From: Knoellia remsis
GTDB taxonomy: Bacteria > Actinomycetota > Actinomycetes > Actinomycetales > Dermatophilaceae
Assembly: GCF_003002895.1 (NCBI RefSeq)
Contig: NZ_PVTI01000008.1
Location: 1-64,000 of the forward strand
Reading direction: 5' to 3'
Length of the DNA: 64,000 nt
Part shown: one piece after another, positions 33,760 through 43,099 of the stretch
Position numbering within the stretch: the first letter of the stretch is position 1
Layout of the letters: each line of letters begins with the position of its first letter
Made by a program: the position numbers and the translations under genes
Notes under the pieces: model-generated
Told to the model about the DNA's origin: nothing
Database searches by the model: none
What the model saw: only the letters and a program-made list of their open reading frames with translations

Positions 33760-35025
33760 ATGACGGTCATGGATCTGCTTCGGGGGGTGCGCCCCGCCAG
33801 CGACGAGGCGCCCGACGACGGCGCGCCCGGCGATGGTCCGCGCGAGGTCGCCCCATGGCTCCCCGGACCGTTGCGTGACGTGCTCGTGGGGCTGCTCACG
33901 GGCCTGCTCTCGCTGCTCGTCGTCGTGGTCGTGACGGTGCTCGGCTGGATGCTCGACCCGCGTGACGGTGGGTCGCTCGCCGAGCCGCTCGGAGCGGCGT
34001 CGTCGCTGTGGCTTCTCGTCCAGGGTGCGCACCTCGGGGCCGGTGCGGCGACCATCGCCTTCGTCCCTCTCCTTCTCGGCGCCATGACCGTGCTCGTCGC
34101 CGCCCGTGGCGCCGCGCGTGCCCTCGAGGACGCCGACCCCGACGACGAGCTCGTGGCCGATGCGCTCCCGCGGTCGGTCGTGGCCGTCGCCAGCCGCTGG
34201 TGGGTCGGGTATGCCGTCGCCGTCGCCCTCGCGGCCGCGCTCACCCTCGCCGGGTCGCTTCCGTTGCGCTGGGTCACCCTCGTCCTGCCGGCCGTCGTCG
34301 TCCCGGCGTTGGGCCTCGTCGTCGCGCTGCGGCGGCTGTCGGCGTCCGGCGACGTCCTCGGGTCCCGGCTCGACGGCTCGGCGATCCCCGAGAGTGTCCG
34401 TCGCGCATGGTCGCCGGCGCTGCGGGGCCTGCTCACCCTGCTCGGGCTGGGGGCACTCCTCGTCCTCGTCGCGGTCGTGGTCCGCTGGGAGTCCGTGGCG
34501 GGCCTGCAGGCGGAAGTCGGCGGCGGGTTCTTCGGCGGGCTGCTGCTGCTCGCCGCCCAGGTCGGAGCGCTCCCCAACCTCGCCCTGTGGGCGCTGTCCT
34601 TCCTCGCCGGGCCCGGGTTCTCCGTCGTCGACGGGGCCCACGTCTCGCTCAACGGGTCGAGCACCGGGCTCATGCCGCTCATCCCCGTCCTCGGTGCCGT
34701 GCCCGAACCGGGGGAGTACCCGTGGTTCGCGTGGCTCCTCACCCTCGTGCCCGTGCTCGTCGGTGGCCTCATCGGCCGCAGGTCCCTGAAGGCCGTCGCG
34801 CGGCTGTCCTCGATGCGCACGAAGGTCTCCGTGGCGGCTGTGGCGTCCCTCATCGTGGCGCTCGCCGTCGGGGTGCTCGACGCCGTCGCAGGCGGCTCGC
34901 TCGGCGCCTACCGGCTCGCGGACGTCGGAGCCCCGGCGCTGTGGCTCACCCTCGCACTGGGGGCGGAGCTGCTCGTCGGAGCCCTGCTCGTCGTCCTCTG
35001 GGACGCGTGGCGGCTGCGCCGCTGA
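33760..35025 (+). CDS. perM: PerM-type cell-division membrane protein (DUF6350)
   Basis: A 421-residue protein with a charged 40-residue N-terminal head and about ten hydrophobic segments. It matches the DUF6350 family, whose mycobacterial member PerM (Rv0955) supports division and persistence. Assignment rests on topology, stretches such as VQGAHLGAGAATIAFVPLL and ALPNLALWALSFLAGPGFSV followed by TGLMPLIPVLGAVPEPG, and on synteny: in mycobacteria perM lies between sucCD and purN-purH, as here. A GGGGGAGA box precedes ATG 33760. Two genes (GntR and GH84) stand between perM and purN and look inserted into the conserved block. Confidence 0.82.
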   Translation: MTVMDLLRGVRPASDEAPDDGAPGDGPREVAPWLPGPLRDVLVGLLTGLLSLLVVVVVTVLGWMLDPRDGGSLAEPLGAASSLWLLVQGAHLGAGAATIAFVPLLLGAMTVLVAARGAARALEDADPDDELVADALPRSVVAVASRWWVGYAVAVALAAALTLAGSLPLRWVTLVLPAVVVPALGLVVALRRLSASGDVLGSRLDGSAIPESVRRAWSPALRGLLTLLGLGALLVLVAVVVRWESVAGLQAEVGGGFFGGLLLLAAQVGALPNLALWALSFLAGPGFSVVDGAHVSLNGSSTGLMPLIPVLGAVPEPGEYPWFAWLLTLVPVLVGGLIGRRSLKAVARLSSMRTKVSVAAVASLIVALAVGVLDAVAGGSLGAYRLADVGAPALWLTLALGAELLVGALLVVLWDAWRLRR

Positions 35026-35052
35026 GGAGGGTCCTCAAGGCCGGCGGGGTTC

Positions 35053-35763
35053 TCAGGGCCGGCGGAAGCGCTCCGGGCCGAGGTCGAAGGACAGCTCGTG
35101 CCGGTCGGCCGGGAAGACCGCGCGAGCGAACTCGACGGGGGTGTCGCGCACCGTCGCCCGGCGGGTGAGTCGCAGTACCGGGCGGCTCGTGGAGATGCCG
35201 AGCAGGTCCGCCTCGTCCTGTTCCGGCAGGTCGGCCCGCACGGTCTCGTGCCCCGAGTCGGGCAGGAGGTCCGCCGCCGCGAGGTGGTCATAGAGGCTGC
35301 CGCGGGCGGCGTCCTCGTCGAGGTCGGGGACGAGGGTCCGGGGCAGCCAGGCTTCTTCGAGGGCGAGTGGGAGGTCGTCACCGAGGCGCAGTCGGCGCAC
35401 GAGCACCGCGGGCAGCCCGGCGGCCCCGAGGTGGTCGGCCACCTCGCTCGGCGGGTCGGCGTCGTCCTCGAGGCCGAGCAGGCGGGTGTGTGGCTGCATG
35501 CCCGTGGCCCGCACCGCCTCGGCGAAGGATCCGAGATGGACGCGCAGCGAGAACGGCGGCGTGGTCCGCAAGCTGCCGGAGCCGTGCACCGTCCGGACGA
35601 GGCCCTCGCGGGCGAGTGCGGCGATGGCGCTGCGTACCGTCATCCGCGCGACTCCCCACTCCTCCGCCAGGGCGCGCTCGGCGGGGAGGCGGCCACCCGG
35701 CGGCAGCGCGAGCACGCGCGCGCGCAGGTCGTCGCGCCAGGTGGTGACGGGTTCGGCGGACAT
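35053..35763 (-). CDS. GntR-family regulator with UTRA domain, probable amino-sugar repressor
   Basis: A 236-residue HutC-subfamily GntR regulator. The winged helix covers about 10-75 (GRLPAERALAEEWGVARMTVRSAIAALAREGLV, then RTVHGSGSLRTTPP), and the UTRA ligand domain about 85-230 (LALEEAWLPRTLVPDL, LRLTRRATVRDTPVEFARAVFPADRHEL). HutC-type members include DasR/NagR, which bind aminosugar phosphates. It is divergent from a hexosaminidase gene whose promoter holds a dre-type palindrome, so it is likely the repressor acting there. Confidence 0.88.
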   Translation of the reverse strand: MSAEPVTTWRDDLRARVLALPPGGRLPAERALAEEWGVARMTVRSAIAALAREGLVRTVHGSGSLRTTPPFSLRVHLGSFAEAVRATGMQPHTRLLGLEDDADPPSEVADHLGAAGLPAVLVRRLRLGDDLPLALEEAWLPRTLVPDLDEDAARGSLYDHLAAADLLPDSGHETVRADLPEQDEADLLGISTSRPVLRLTRRATVRDTPVEFARAVFPADRHELSFDLGPERFRRP

Positions 35764-35820
35764 TCGCCCATGATGCCCGACGGAGGGTGGTGATCCTGCG
35801 CAGTTCGAGTGAGCGTTCCG

Positions 35821-35873
35821 TTGACACATCGAGGGATTGCCGCCACAGTGGCACCACTGGCTGGTCTAGACCA
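35821..35873 (+). promoter_or_regulatory. Hexosaminidase promoter with DasR/NagR-type dre operator
   Basis: A TTGACA -35 hexamer lies at 35821-35826. The perfect palindrome TGGTCTAGACCA is at 35862-35873, matching the core of the dre element bound by DasR-type GntR regulators. It sits 12 bp before the ATG, a position suited to repression. Confidence 0.82.
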
Positions 35874-35884
35874 TTGGAGCAACG

Positions 35885-38248
35885 ATGCTTTCACCTCGCC
35901 GCGCGACCGCTGCCGGAGGGCTGCTCGCCCTCGTCCTCGCCGGGACCGCTGTCCCGCTCACGGCGCAGGCCGCTCCCGCGCCGACCCCCCTGCCCACCGT
36001 CACGCCCACGCCGCAGTCGATCTCGCGGGCCGGTGCCGACATCGCGCTCCCCGGCAACGTCGAGGTCGTCGTCGACGCGAGCACCGACGCCGCGGCCCGC
36101 ACCGCGCTGCGCGAGCTGCTGGCCGAGCACGGTGTCGGCAAGGTCACCGAGCGGGCGAGCACCAGCGGCCGGGCGCCCCTGACGATCCACCTCGGGGCCG
36201 CGACCCGCGCCGACGTCACCTCCGCGCTCGGTGCGACCGGCGTCCCGACGAAGGCCGAGGGGTATGCCGTGCGGGTCGACGGCTCGGGCCGCAAGGTCGG
36301 CCGGATCGCCCTCGGTGGTGCCGACGGCGCCGGTCAGTTCTATGCCGTCCAGACCCTCGACCAGCTGCTCATCCCGCAGGACGACGGCGGTTTCAAGGTC
36401 GCGGGTGCCTCGGTGAACGACTTCCCCGCGATGCCGCTGCGCGGTGCCACCGAGGGGTTCTACGGCAACCCGTGGACGCATGCCGAGCGGCTCGACCAGC
36501 TGAAGTTCTACGGGGACATGAAGGCCAACACCTACATCTACGCCCCCAAGGACGACCCGTACCACCGCGACCGCTGGCGTGAGCCGTACCCCGCCGACAA
36601 GCTCGCCGAGCTCACCGAGCTCGTCAAGACCGCGACCGCGAACCATGTCCGGTTCACGTTCGCGTTGTCGCCGGGCAACACGGTCTGCTACTCGAGCGAG
36701 GCGGACTACCAGGCGGTCGTGACGAAGTTCGAGCAGATGTATGCCGTGGGCGTGCGTGCCTTCAACGTCGCCCTCGACGACATCAACCTCAGCCGGTGGA
36801 GCTGCGCGGCCGACCAGGCGAAGTACGGGTCCGCCAACGCGACGATCGCCGGTCGCGCCCAGGCCGAGCTGCTCACCCGCCTGCAGAAGGAGTGGATCGA
36901 GACCAAGGACGGCACCTTCCCGCTGCAGATGGTGCCGACGGAGTACTACAACACGACGGAGTCGGGCTACAAGCGCGCCCTGCGGACGATGGACGAGGAC
37001 GTCGTCGTCATGTGGACCGGCAACGACGTCGTCCCGCAGTCGATCAGCATCGCCCAGGCGCAGCAGGCCGCGACGGTCTTCGGCGGCCCGACGTTCCTCT
37101 GGGACAACTACCCCGTCAACGACTACGGCAACACCTCCGGGCGGCTGCTCCTCGGCAAGTACGTCAAGCGCGAGCCGGGTCTGTCGCAATACCTCGCCGG
37201 GATCGTGTCGAACCCGATGAACCAGGCGGCCGCGAGCAAGATCGTCGAGACGGCGATGTTCGACTTCTCGTGGAACGACACGGGCTACGACGCTGACGAG
37301 GCGTGGGTCGAGGCGATGCGCTACCTCGCCGGTGACGACGAGGCCGCGACGGCCGCGCTGCGGGTCTTCGCCGACCTCAACGCCATGGCGCCGACGTTCG
37401 GTCAGCCGTGGCAGCCGCAGGCGCCCGAGCTCAAGGCGCGCATCGACGCGTTCTGGGCGACGTGGGAGTCCGGCGACAAGGCCGGCGCCATCACGACGCT
37501 GCGGGCCTACGCCGAGGCGATCCTCGCCGCGCCCACGACGATCCGGGCCGGTGCCGTCGACCCCGGCTTCGTCTCCGACGCGAAGCCCTGGCTCGACGCG
37601 ACGCTCCTCTGGGGTCGGTCGACAATCGACATGCTCGACGCACTCCAGGCCCGCCTCGACGGTGACAAGGCGACCTCGGACGCGCAGCGAGCCTCCTCGG
37701 CCGAGCTGTCGAAGCAGGCCGCGGCGGTGCGGGTCCTGCCGGCGGACAACACGTGGGGTGAGGCCCGCGTCAAGATCGCCGACGGCGTCCTCGACACCTT
37801 CCTCGCCCGCGCCGGGCTCACCCTCGACATGTGGGAGATCGGCGACGCGGTCAACATCGCGCCGCAGGGCACGGCGTCCGCATCGAGCGTCGAGCAGGAC
37901 CTCGCCCGGTTCCAGCCGCGCTACGTCAACGACAACGACAACGGCACCCGCTGGGCGTCCGGCTACACCGACGGCGAGTGGGTCCAGGTCAAGCTCGCCG
38001 AGCCGACCGCGGTCTCCGCGGTGACGGTCAAGTGGGAGCCTGCGTGCGCGACGGCATACAAGGTCCAGACCTCGGTCGACGGACAGACGTGGACGACCGT
38101 CAAGGACGTCACCGACACGACGTGCAACTTTGACATCGTGACGTTCGACCAGACCGCCCCGGTGAACTACGTGCGGATCCAGGGCGTCGACCGGGCCTCG
38201 ACCTGGGGCTACTCCATCTGGGAGATCGGCATCTACGCCGCCAAGTAG
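35885..38248 (+). CDS. Secreted GH84 beta-N-acetylglucosaminidase with C-terminal F5/8C module
   Basis: Cleaves terminal beta-GlcNAc from glycans outside the cell. The 787-residue protein has a signal peptide ending near AQA (about residue 29), a GH20b-like N-terminal domain (about 35-160), the GH84 barrel (about 170-450) beginning PLRGATEGFYGNPWTH, and the catalytic aspartate pair D298-D299 in NVALDDINLSRW. A helical region follows, and a discoidin/F5-8C carbohydrate-binding domain ends the protein (about 665-787; ENDNGTRWASGY-like, WGYSIWEIGIY). The dre operator upstream and nagB elsewhere in the window indicate GlcNAc use. It lies 9 bp before purN, within an otherwise conserved perM-purN block, which suggests insertion. 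Confidence 0.94.
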   Translation: MLSPRRATAAGGLLALVLAGTAVPLTAQAAPAPTPLPTVTPTPQSISRAGADIALPGNVEVVVDASTDAAARTALRELLAEHGVGKVTERASTSGRAPLTIHLGAATRADVTSALGATGVPTKAEGYAVRVDGSGRKVGRIALGGADGAGQFYAVQTLDQLLIPQDDGGFKVAGASVNDFPAMPLRGATEGFYGNPWTHAERLDQLKFYGDMKANTYIYAPKDDPYHRDRWREPYPADKLAELTELVKTATANHVRFTFALSPGNTVCYSSEADYQAVVTKFEQMYAVGVRAFNVALDDINLSRWSCAADQAKYGSANATIAGRAQAELLTRLQKEWIETKDGTFPLQMVPTEYYNTTESGYKRALRTMDEDVVVMWTGNDVVPQSISIAQAQQAATVFGGPTFLWDNYPVNDYGNTSGRLLLGKYVKREPGLSQYLAGIVSNPMNQAAASKIVETAMFDFSWNDTGYDADEAWVEAMRYLAGDDEAATAALRVFADLNAMAPTFGQPWQPQAPELKARIDAFWATWESGDKAGAITTLRAYAEAILAAPTTIRAGAVDPGFVSDAKPWLDATLLWGRSTIDMLDALQARLDGDKATSDAQRASSAELSKQAAAVRVLPADNTWGEARVKIADGVLDTFLARAGLTLDMWEIGDAVNIAPQGTASASSVEQDLARFQPRYVNDNDNGTRWASGYTDGEWVQVKLAEPTAVSAVTVKWEPACATAYKVQTSVDGQTWTTVKDVTDTTCNFDIVTFDQTAPVNYVRIQGVDRASTWGYSIWEIGIYAAK

Positions 38249-38257
38249 GGTGAGCGC

Positions 38258-38839
38258 GTGAGCGCCCCGATCCGGACCGTCGTCCTCGTGTCCGGGTCGG
38301 GCACCCTGCTCCAGGCGCTGATCGACGCGAGCCGCGACGCGGCATACGGCGTCGAGATCGTCGCGGTGGGTGCGGACCGGGACGGGATCGAAGGGCTGGC
38401 GCGCGCGCAGCGCGCCGGCATCGAGACGTTCGTATGCCGGGTGCGCGACTTCCCGGACCGCGGTGCCTGGGACGTCGCCCTTGCCGACGAGATCGCCTCT
38501 CGCACACCGGATCTCGTCGTCTCGGCCGGGTTCATGAAGATCCTCGGGCCGGCCGTCCTCGCGGGCGTGCCCGTCGTCAACACGCATCCGGCGCTGCTGC
38601 CGAGCTTCCCCGGGGCGCATGCCGTGCGGGACGCGCTGGCGCACGGCGTCAAGGTCACCGGCACGACAGCGCACTACGTCGACGCCGGGGTCGACACCGG
38701 GCCGATCATCGCCCAGCGGGTCGTGGACGTGCGCGAAGACGACACCGAGGAGACGCTGCACGAGCGGATCAAGGTGGTCGAGCGCGAGCTCATCGTCGAC
38801 GTCGTCGCCGGATTCGGCTCCTCGCTGCCGCGTCGATAG
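38258..38839 (+). CDS. purN: Phosphoribosylglycinamide formyltransferase
   Basis: Transfers a formyl group from 10-formyl-tetrahydrofolate to GAR in purine synthesis. The 193-residue length is normal. Family elements include [27 protein letters not shown], the catalytic [18 protein letters not shown] and the Asp-containing [19 protein letters not shown]. The GTG start at 38258 follows a GGTGAG stretch. It is followed by a ZTP riboswitch and purH, so purH can be controlled apart from purN. Confidence 0.95.
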   Translation: MSAPIRTVVLVSGSGTLLQALIDASRDAAYGVEIVAVGADRDGIEGLARAQRAGIETFVCRVRDFPDRGAWDVALADEIASRTPDLVVSAGFMKILGPAVLAGVPVVNTHPALLPSFPGAHAVRDALAHGVKVTGTTAHYVDAGVDTGPIIAQRVVDVREDDTEETLHERIKVVERELIVDVVAGFGSSLPRR

Positions 38840-38845
38840 ACTCGG

Positions 38846-38920
38846 GCCGACGACTGGCGCGGGTGGACCACCACCGGGGAGTCAACTGGGATCGCATCGC
38901 CCGCCTGGGTGCGACCGCCG
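38846..38920 (+). ncRNA. ZTP (pfl) riboswitch upstream of purH
   Basis: The leader contains GACGACTGGCG, then the GGTGGACCACCACCGGGGAG hairpin region, and CGCCCGCCTGGGTGCGACC at the 3' end. This two-part pattern (ACUGGCG ... ACCGGGGAG ... CCGCCUGGGC) is the consensus of the pfl motif, which senses ZMP/ZTP and turns on formyl-folate and purine genes. It lies about 45 bp before the purH ATG. Confidence 0.92.
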
Positions 38921-38963
38921 CTCAACCGGCACACCCCGCCGCACCGTGAAGGAGCCCGCCAGC

Positions 38964-40607
38964 ATGGCCGTGTCCGTCAGCAAGCCCGGACCCACCCAGG
39001 ACCGCCGCCCGATCCGCCGGGCGCTCATCTCCGTCTTCGACAAGACTGGACTGGAGGAGCTCGCCCGCGGACTGCACGAGGCCGGCGTGACCATCGTGTC
39101 GACCGGCGGTTCGGCGAAGCTCATCGAGGGCCTCGGCATCCCCGTCACGGAGGTCGCCGACCTCACCGGCTTCCCGGAGTGCCTCGAGGGGCGGGTCAAG
39201 ACCCTGCACCCGATGGTGCACGCGGGCATCCTCGCCGACACCCGCAAGCCCGACCACGTGTCCCAGCTCGGCGAGCTCGGCGTCGAGCCATTCGACCTCG
39301 TCGTCGTCAACCTCTACCCGTTCCGCGAGACCGTGGCCTCCGGGGCGTCGCCCGACGACATCGTCGAGAACATCGACATCGGCGGCCCGTCGATGGTCCG
39401 CGCGGCGGCCAAGAACCACCCGAGCGTCGCCGTCGTCACCGACCCCGCGGCATACGGTGCGGTCCTCGACGCGGCACGCGGCGAGGGCTTCACGCTCGAG
39501 GAGCGCAAACGCCTTGCGGCACAGGCGTTCGTGCACACAGCCGACTACGACACGGCCGTCGCGTCGTGGATGGGCAACGCCTACGTCAACACGAGCGACG
39601 GCTCGGGCTTCCCGGCGTGGGCCGGCGCGACGTGGCAGCGCTCGGCCGTCCTGCGCTACGGCGAGAACCCGCACCAGCGCGCCGCGCTCTACGTCTCCGG
39701 CGCCCCGGGTGTCGCCGCCGCCGAGCAGCTGCACGGCAAGGAGATGTCCTACAACAACTACGTCGACACCGACGCGGCATGGCGGGCCGCGCACGACCAG
39801 GGCGACCAGCCGACCGTCGCGATCATCAAGCACGCGAACCCCTGCGGCATCGCCGTCGGCGACTCGATCGAGCAGGCGTATGCCGCGGCACACGCCACCG
39901 ACCCCGTGTCCGCCTTCGGCGGCATCATCGCGGCGAACCGCCCGGTGAGCCGGGCCATGGCCGAGCAGGTCGCCGACGTCTTCACCGAGGTCATCGTCGC
40001 GCCCGGTTATGAGGACGGCGCCCTCGAGGTGCTGCAGGGCAAGAAGAACATCCGCATCCTGCGCCTCGACGACGCGGGTTCCGGCGGCGGCCGCGGAGCC
40101 GACGTCGAGACGCGGCCCATCAGCGGCGGCCTGCTCATGCAGTCGGTCGACCGTGTCGACGCCGAGGTGAGCGGCGAGGACGGTGCGGTCACCGGTGGCG
40201 ACGACCCGTCGCGCTGGACCCTCGTGTCCGGTGACGCCGCCGACGAGGTGACCCTCGCCGACCTCGCCTTCGCGTGGCGGGCGGTGCGCGCGGTGAAGTC
40301 CAACGCCATCCTGCTCGCCCGAGACGGGGCCGCCGTCGGCATCGGTATGGGTCAGGTCAACCGGGTCGACTCGTGCCACCTCGCCGTGAGCCGGGCGAAC
40401 ACCGGCGGCGCCGACCGGGCGCGTGGTGCGGTCGCGGCGTCGGATGCGTTCTTCCCCTTCGCCGACGGGCTCCAGGTGCTGCTCGATGCCGGGGTGCGCG
40501 CGGTCGTGGCGCCCGGCGGGTCGATGCGCGACGCTGAGGTCATCGAGGCGGCGAAGGCGGCCGGGGTGACGATGTACTTCACCGGCACCCGACACTTCGC
40601 GCACTGA
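38964..40607 (+). CDS. purH: Bifunctional AICAR formyltransferase/IMP cyclohydrolase
   Basis: Catalyses the last two steps of IMP synthesis. The 547-residue protein has the N-terminal IMPCH domain ([42 protein letters not shown]) and the AICARFT domain with [36 protein letters not shown] and the terminal [13 protein letters not shown]. The ATG at 38964 follows GAAGGAG, downstream of the ZTP riboswitch, which probably raises expression when ZMP accumulates or folate is short. Confidence 0.97.
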   Translation: MAVSVSKPGPTQDRRPIRRALISVFDKTGLEELARGLHEAGVTIVSTGGSAKLIEGLGIPVTEVADLTGFPECLEGRVKTLHPMVHAGILADTRKPDHVSQLGELGVEPFDLVVVNLYPFRETVASGASPDDIVENIDIGGPSMVRAAAKNHPSVAVVTDPAAYGAVLDAARGEGFTLEERKRLAAQAFVHTADYDTAVASWMGNAYVNTSDGSGFPAWAGATWQRSAVLRYGENPHQRAALYVSGAPGVAAAEQLHGKEMSYNNYVDTDAAWRAAHDQGDQPTVAIIKHANPCGIAVGDSIEQAYAAAHATDPVSAFGGIIAANRPVSRAMAEQVADVFTEVIVAPGYEDGALEVLQGKKNIRILRLDDAGSGGGRGADVETRPISGGLLMQSVDRVDAEVSGEDGAVTGGDDPSRWTLVSGDAADEVTLADLAFAWRAVRAVKSNAILLARDGAAVGIGMGQVNRVDSCHLAVSRANTGGADRARGAVAASDAFFPFADGLQVLLDAGVRAVVAPGGSMRDAEVIEAAKAAGVTMYFTGTRHFAH

Positions 40608-40643
40608 GCCGCCGGGCGTGACCGGAGCGAGGAGGTGAGCGTG

Positions 40644-42119
40644 ATGACGTCGAGCACCGCACGACGGCCGAACATCGCGTTCGTCCTCACCGACGACCAC
40701 GGCGCGGGCGCGGTCGGCGCCTACGGCTCGGTGGTCAACCGCACGCCGCACATCGACGCGATCGGTGCCGCCGGGGTGCGCTTCGAGAAGTGCTTCGTGA
40801 CGAACTCGCTGTGCGCGCCGAGCCGGGCGTCGATCCTCACCGGCACCCACAGCCACGTCAACGGCGTCCGCACGCTGCGCACCTTCATCGACGCCTCCCA
40901 GCCGACGTTCGTCTCCCTGTTGCGGGAGGCCGGCTACCGCACGGCGATCGTCGGCAAGTGGCACATGGGCGACGGCTCGACCGACGGGGTCTCCCACGAT
41001 CCGCAGGGGTTCGACCACTGGGACGTGCTCATCGACCAGGGCGAGTACGTCGACCCCCGCTTCCTGTCCGAGGCCGGGCTGAGGGTCGAACCCGGGTACG
41101 CGACCGACGTCATCACCGACCTCGCCTTGGGCTGGCTCGAGTCGCTCGACGACGAGGCGCCCTGGTGCCTCCTCGTCTGCCACAAGGCGCCGCACCGGCC
41201 GTGGGAGCCGGACGAGGCCCAGGCCGGGCTCTACCGTGACCCGATCCCGGTGCCGGCGACCTTCGACGATGACTATGCGACCCGGTCGGAGTCCACCCGG
41301 CGGGCCGCGATGCGCGTCGCGGACGACCTCACGGAGAGCGACCTCAAGGAACCGGTACCCGCCGGGCTGTCACCTGAGCAGGAAGCGCGCTGGAGGTACC
41401 AGCGCTGGATGGAGGACTACCTCGCGTGCGTCGGCTCCGTCGACGACAACGTCGGCCGTCTCGTCGACGCGCTGCGCGAGCGGGGCGAGCTCGACGACAC
41501 GGTGCTCGTCTACTCGTCGGACCAAGGCTTCTTCCTCGGTGACCACGGGTGGTTCGACAAGCGGTTCATGTATGAGGAGTCACTGCGAATGCCGTTGCTG
41601 CTCAGTGCCCCCGGTCGTGTCCCAGCGGGCAGCGTGCACGATGGGATCGTGACGAACGTCGACTTCGCCCAGACGCTGCTCGAGGCGGCAGGGGTACCAC
41701 CGCATCCGCGGATGCAGGGGCGCAGCTTCTGGGGTGACATCACCCGTGGTGGTCGTGACGTCGGGGCGGGCTCGGAGCCGGAGTCCTCCGGCATGTACTA
41801 CCGCTACTGGGAGAACGACGACCCGAGCCACCGCGCTCCGGCCCACTACGGCTACCGGAGCGATCGGTACAAGCTCATCTACTTCTACAACGACGGCATG
41901 GGCCTGCCCGGCTGCGGCCCCGCGGTCTACCCGCCGGAGTGGGAGCTTTACGACCTCGCGGCCGACCCGCACGAGCTGCGCAACGTCTGGGCCGACCCGG
42001 CCTACCGTGACGTGCGCGACGACCTGACCCGGCGCCTGTGGCTGGAGCAGCGGCGGCTCGGGGACACGCCTCACCCGAGCCAGCCCGTGCCCACCGGACT
42101 CGAGGAGGAGCCGTCATGA
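40644..42119 (+). CDS. Type I sulfatase (Cys-type), formylglycine dependent
   Basis: A 491-residue sulfatase of the arylsulfatase/N-sulfoglucosamine group. It opens RPNIAFVLTDDHGAGAVGAYG with metal-binding Asp residues; the modification motif is C57-A-P-S-R in NSLCAPSRASILTG, where Cys is converted to formylglycine. KWHMGD, CHKAPHRPWEP and SSDQGFFLGDHGWFDK supply further active-site residues, and the C-terminus YDLAADPHELRNV is typical. No signal peptide is evident, so it may act in the cytoplasm. GGAGG at 40631-40635 supports ATG 40644 over the GTG at 40635. The gene overlaps the formylglycine-generating enzyme gene by 4 nt. Confidence 0.93.
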   Translation: MTSSTARRPNIAFVLTDDHGAGAVGAYGSVVNRTPHIDAIGAAGVRFEKCFVTNSLCAPSRASILTGTHSHVNGVRTLRTFIDASQPTFVSLLREAGYRTAIVGKWHMGDGSTDGVSHDPQGFDHWDVLIDQGEYVDPRFLSEAGLRVEPGYATDVITDLALGWLESLDDEAPWCLLVCHKAPHRPWEPDEAQAGLYRDPIPVPATFDDDYATRSESTRRAAMRVADDLTESDLKEPVPAGLSPEQEARWRYQRWMEDYLACVGSVDDNVGRLVDALRERGELDDTVLVYSSDQGFFLGDHGWFDKRFMYEESLRMPLLLSAPGRVPAGSVHDGIVTNVDFAQTLLEAAGVPPHPRMQGRSFWGDITRGGRDVGAGSEPESSGMYYRYWENDDPSHRAPAHYGYRSDRYKLIYFYNDGMGLPGCGPAVYPPEWELYDLAADPHELRNVWADPAYRDVRDDLTRRLWLEQRRLGDTPHPSQPVPTGLEEEPS

Positions 42120-43099
42120 GCGGCGGGTCGTGCTGCGGGCCGGGACGCGACGCCCTGGGTGGGGACGGTGACGTCTCGCTCCCGGAACCCGCGGCGAGCG
42201 GGCCGGAGGAGGCGCGCGGCCGGCATACGGTCGCCCAGGTCGCCGTCCCCGCAGGGACGTTCGCGATGGGTGACGCCCACGGCGACGAGAACGTCGGCGA
42301 CGGCGAGACGCCGGTACACGACGTGACCATGTCGGCCTTCGAGATCGACGCGCACTCGTTGACCAACGACGACTTCGCGCGGTTCGTCGAGGACACCGGC
42401 TTCGTCACCGAGGCGGAGCGGTTCGGCTACTCGGCCGTCTTCCACCTCGCGCTGCGGGCCCGTCACGACGAGGTCATGCAGCCGGTGCCGGGCACGCCGT
42501 GGTGGATGGGCGTGCGCGGGGCGGACTGGCGTCACCCGGGCGGGTCGCAGTCCGACCTCGACGGGCTCGGTGACCACCCGGTCGTCCACGTGAGCTGGAA
42601 CGACGCGGTCGCCTACTGCGAGTGGGCCGGTCGCCGGCTGCCGACGGAGGCGCAGTGGGAGCGCGCTGCGCGCGGCGGTATGCCGTCCGCGCGCTTCCCG
42701 TGGGGCGACGACCTCCTCGACGCGGCGGGGGAGTGGCAGTGCAATATCTGGCAGGGCGAGTTCCCGACGCGCAACGACGAGACCGATGGGTTCATCGCGA
42801 CGGCGCCGTGGGATGCGTTCTCTCCCAACGGGTTTGGCGCGCACCAGATGGTGGGCAACGTGTGGGAGTGGTGTGCCGACTGGTTCAACCCAAGGACCTA
42901 CGAGCTGCGGGTGCGCTCCGGGGCGACGACGGACCCGACGGGCCCGAAGTTCGGGCAGACCCGGGTCATGCGCGGTGGGTCCTACCTCTGCCACGACTCG
43001 TACTGCAACCGCTACCGCAACGCCGCCCGCACCGGCAACACCCCGGACTCATCGACCGGCAACACCGGTTTCCGCACCGTGGGCATGGACCCGTTCTAG
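42116..43099 (+). CDS. Formylglycine-generating enzyme (SUMF1 family)
   Basis: Oxidises the sulfatase cysteine to formylglycine. The 327-residue protein has the FGE core from VPAGTFAMGDAHGDENVGDG through HPVVHVSWNDAVAYCEWAG and MVGNVWEWCADWF. The copper-binding active-site cysteines are C292 and C297 in GGSYLCHDSYCNRYR, with the same five-residue spacing as in characterised enzymes. A short N-terminal CC-x-PGR segment is also present. Start ATG overlaps the sulfatase stop (ATGA). Its stop TAG shares the CTAG at 43096-43099 with the stop of the convergent gene. The pair forms a self-contained sulfatase maturation unit. Confidence 0.95.
   Translation: MSGGSCCGPGRDALGGDGDVSLPEPAASGPEEARGRHTVAQVAVPAGTFAMGDAHGDENVGDGETPVHDVTMSAFEIDAHSLTNDDFARFVEDTGFVTEAERFGYSAVFHLALRARHDEVMQPVPGTPWWMGVRGADWRHPGGSQSDLDGLGDHPVVHVSWNDAVAYCEWAGRRLPTEAQWERAARGGMPSARFPWGDDLLDAAGEWQCNIWQGEFPTRNDETDGFIATAPWDAFSPNGFGAHQMVGNVWEWCADWFNPRTYELRVRSGATTDPTGPKFGQTRVMRGGSYLCHDSYCNRYRNAARTGNTPDSSTGNTGFRTVGMDPF

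Noticed and set aside
35891-38761. Minus-strand open frame of about 950 codons opposite the GH84 gene
   Set aside because: Antisense artefact of GC-rich codons. The plus strand has a signal peptide, catalytic Asp pair and an operator.
38922-41195. Minus-strand open frame opposite purH and the sulfatase gene
   Set aside because: Spans two well-defined plus-strand genes and shows no recognisable fold.
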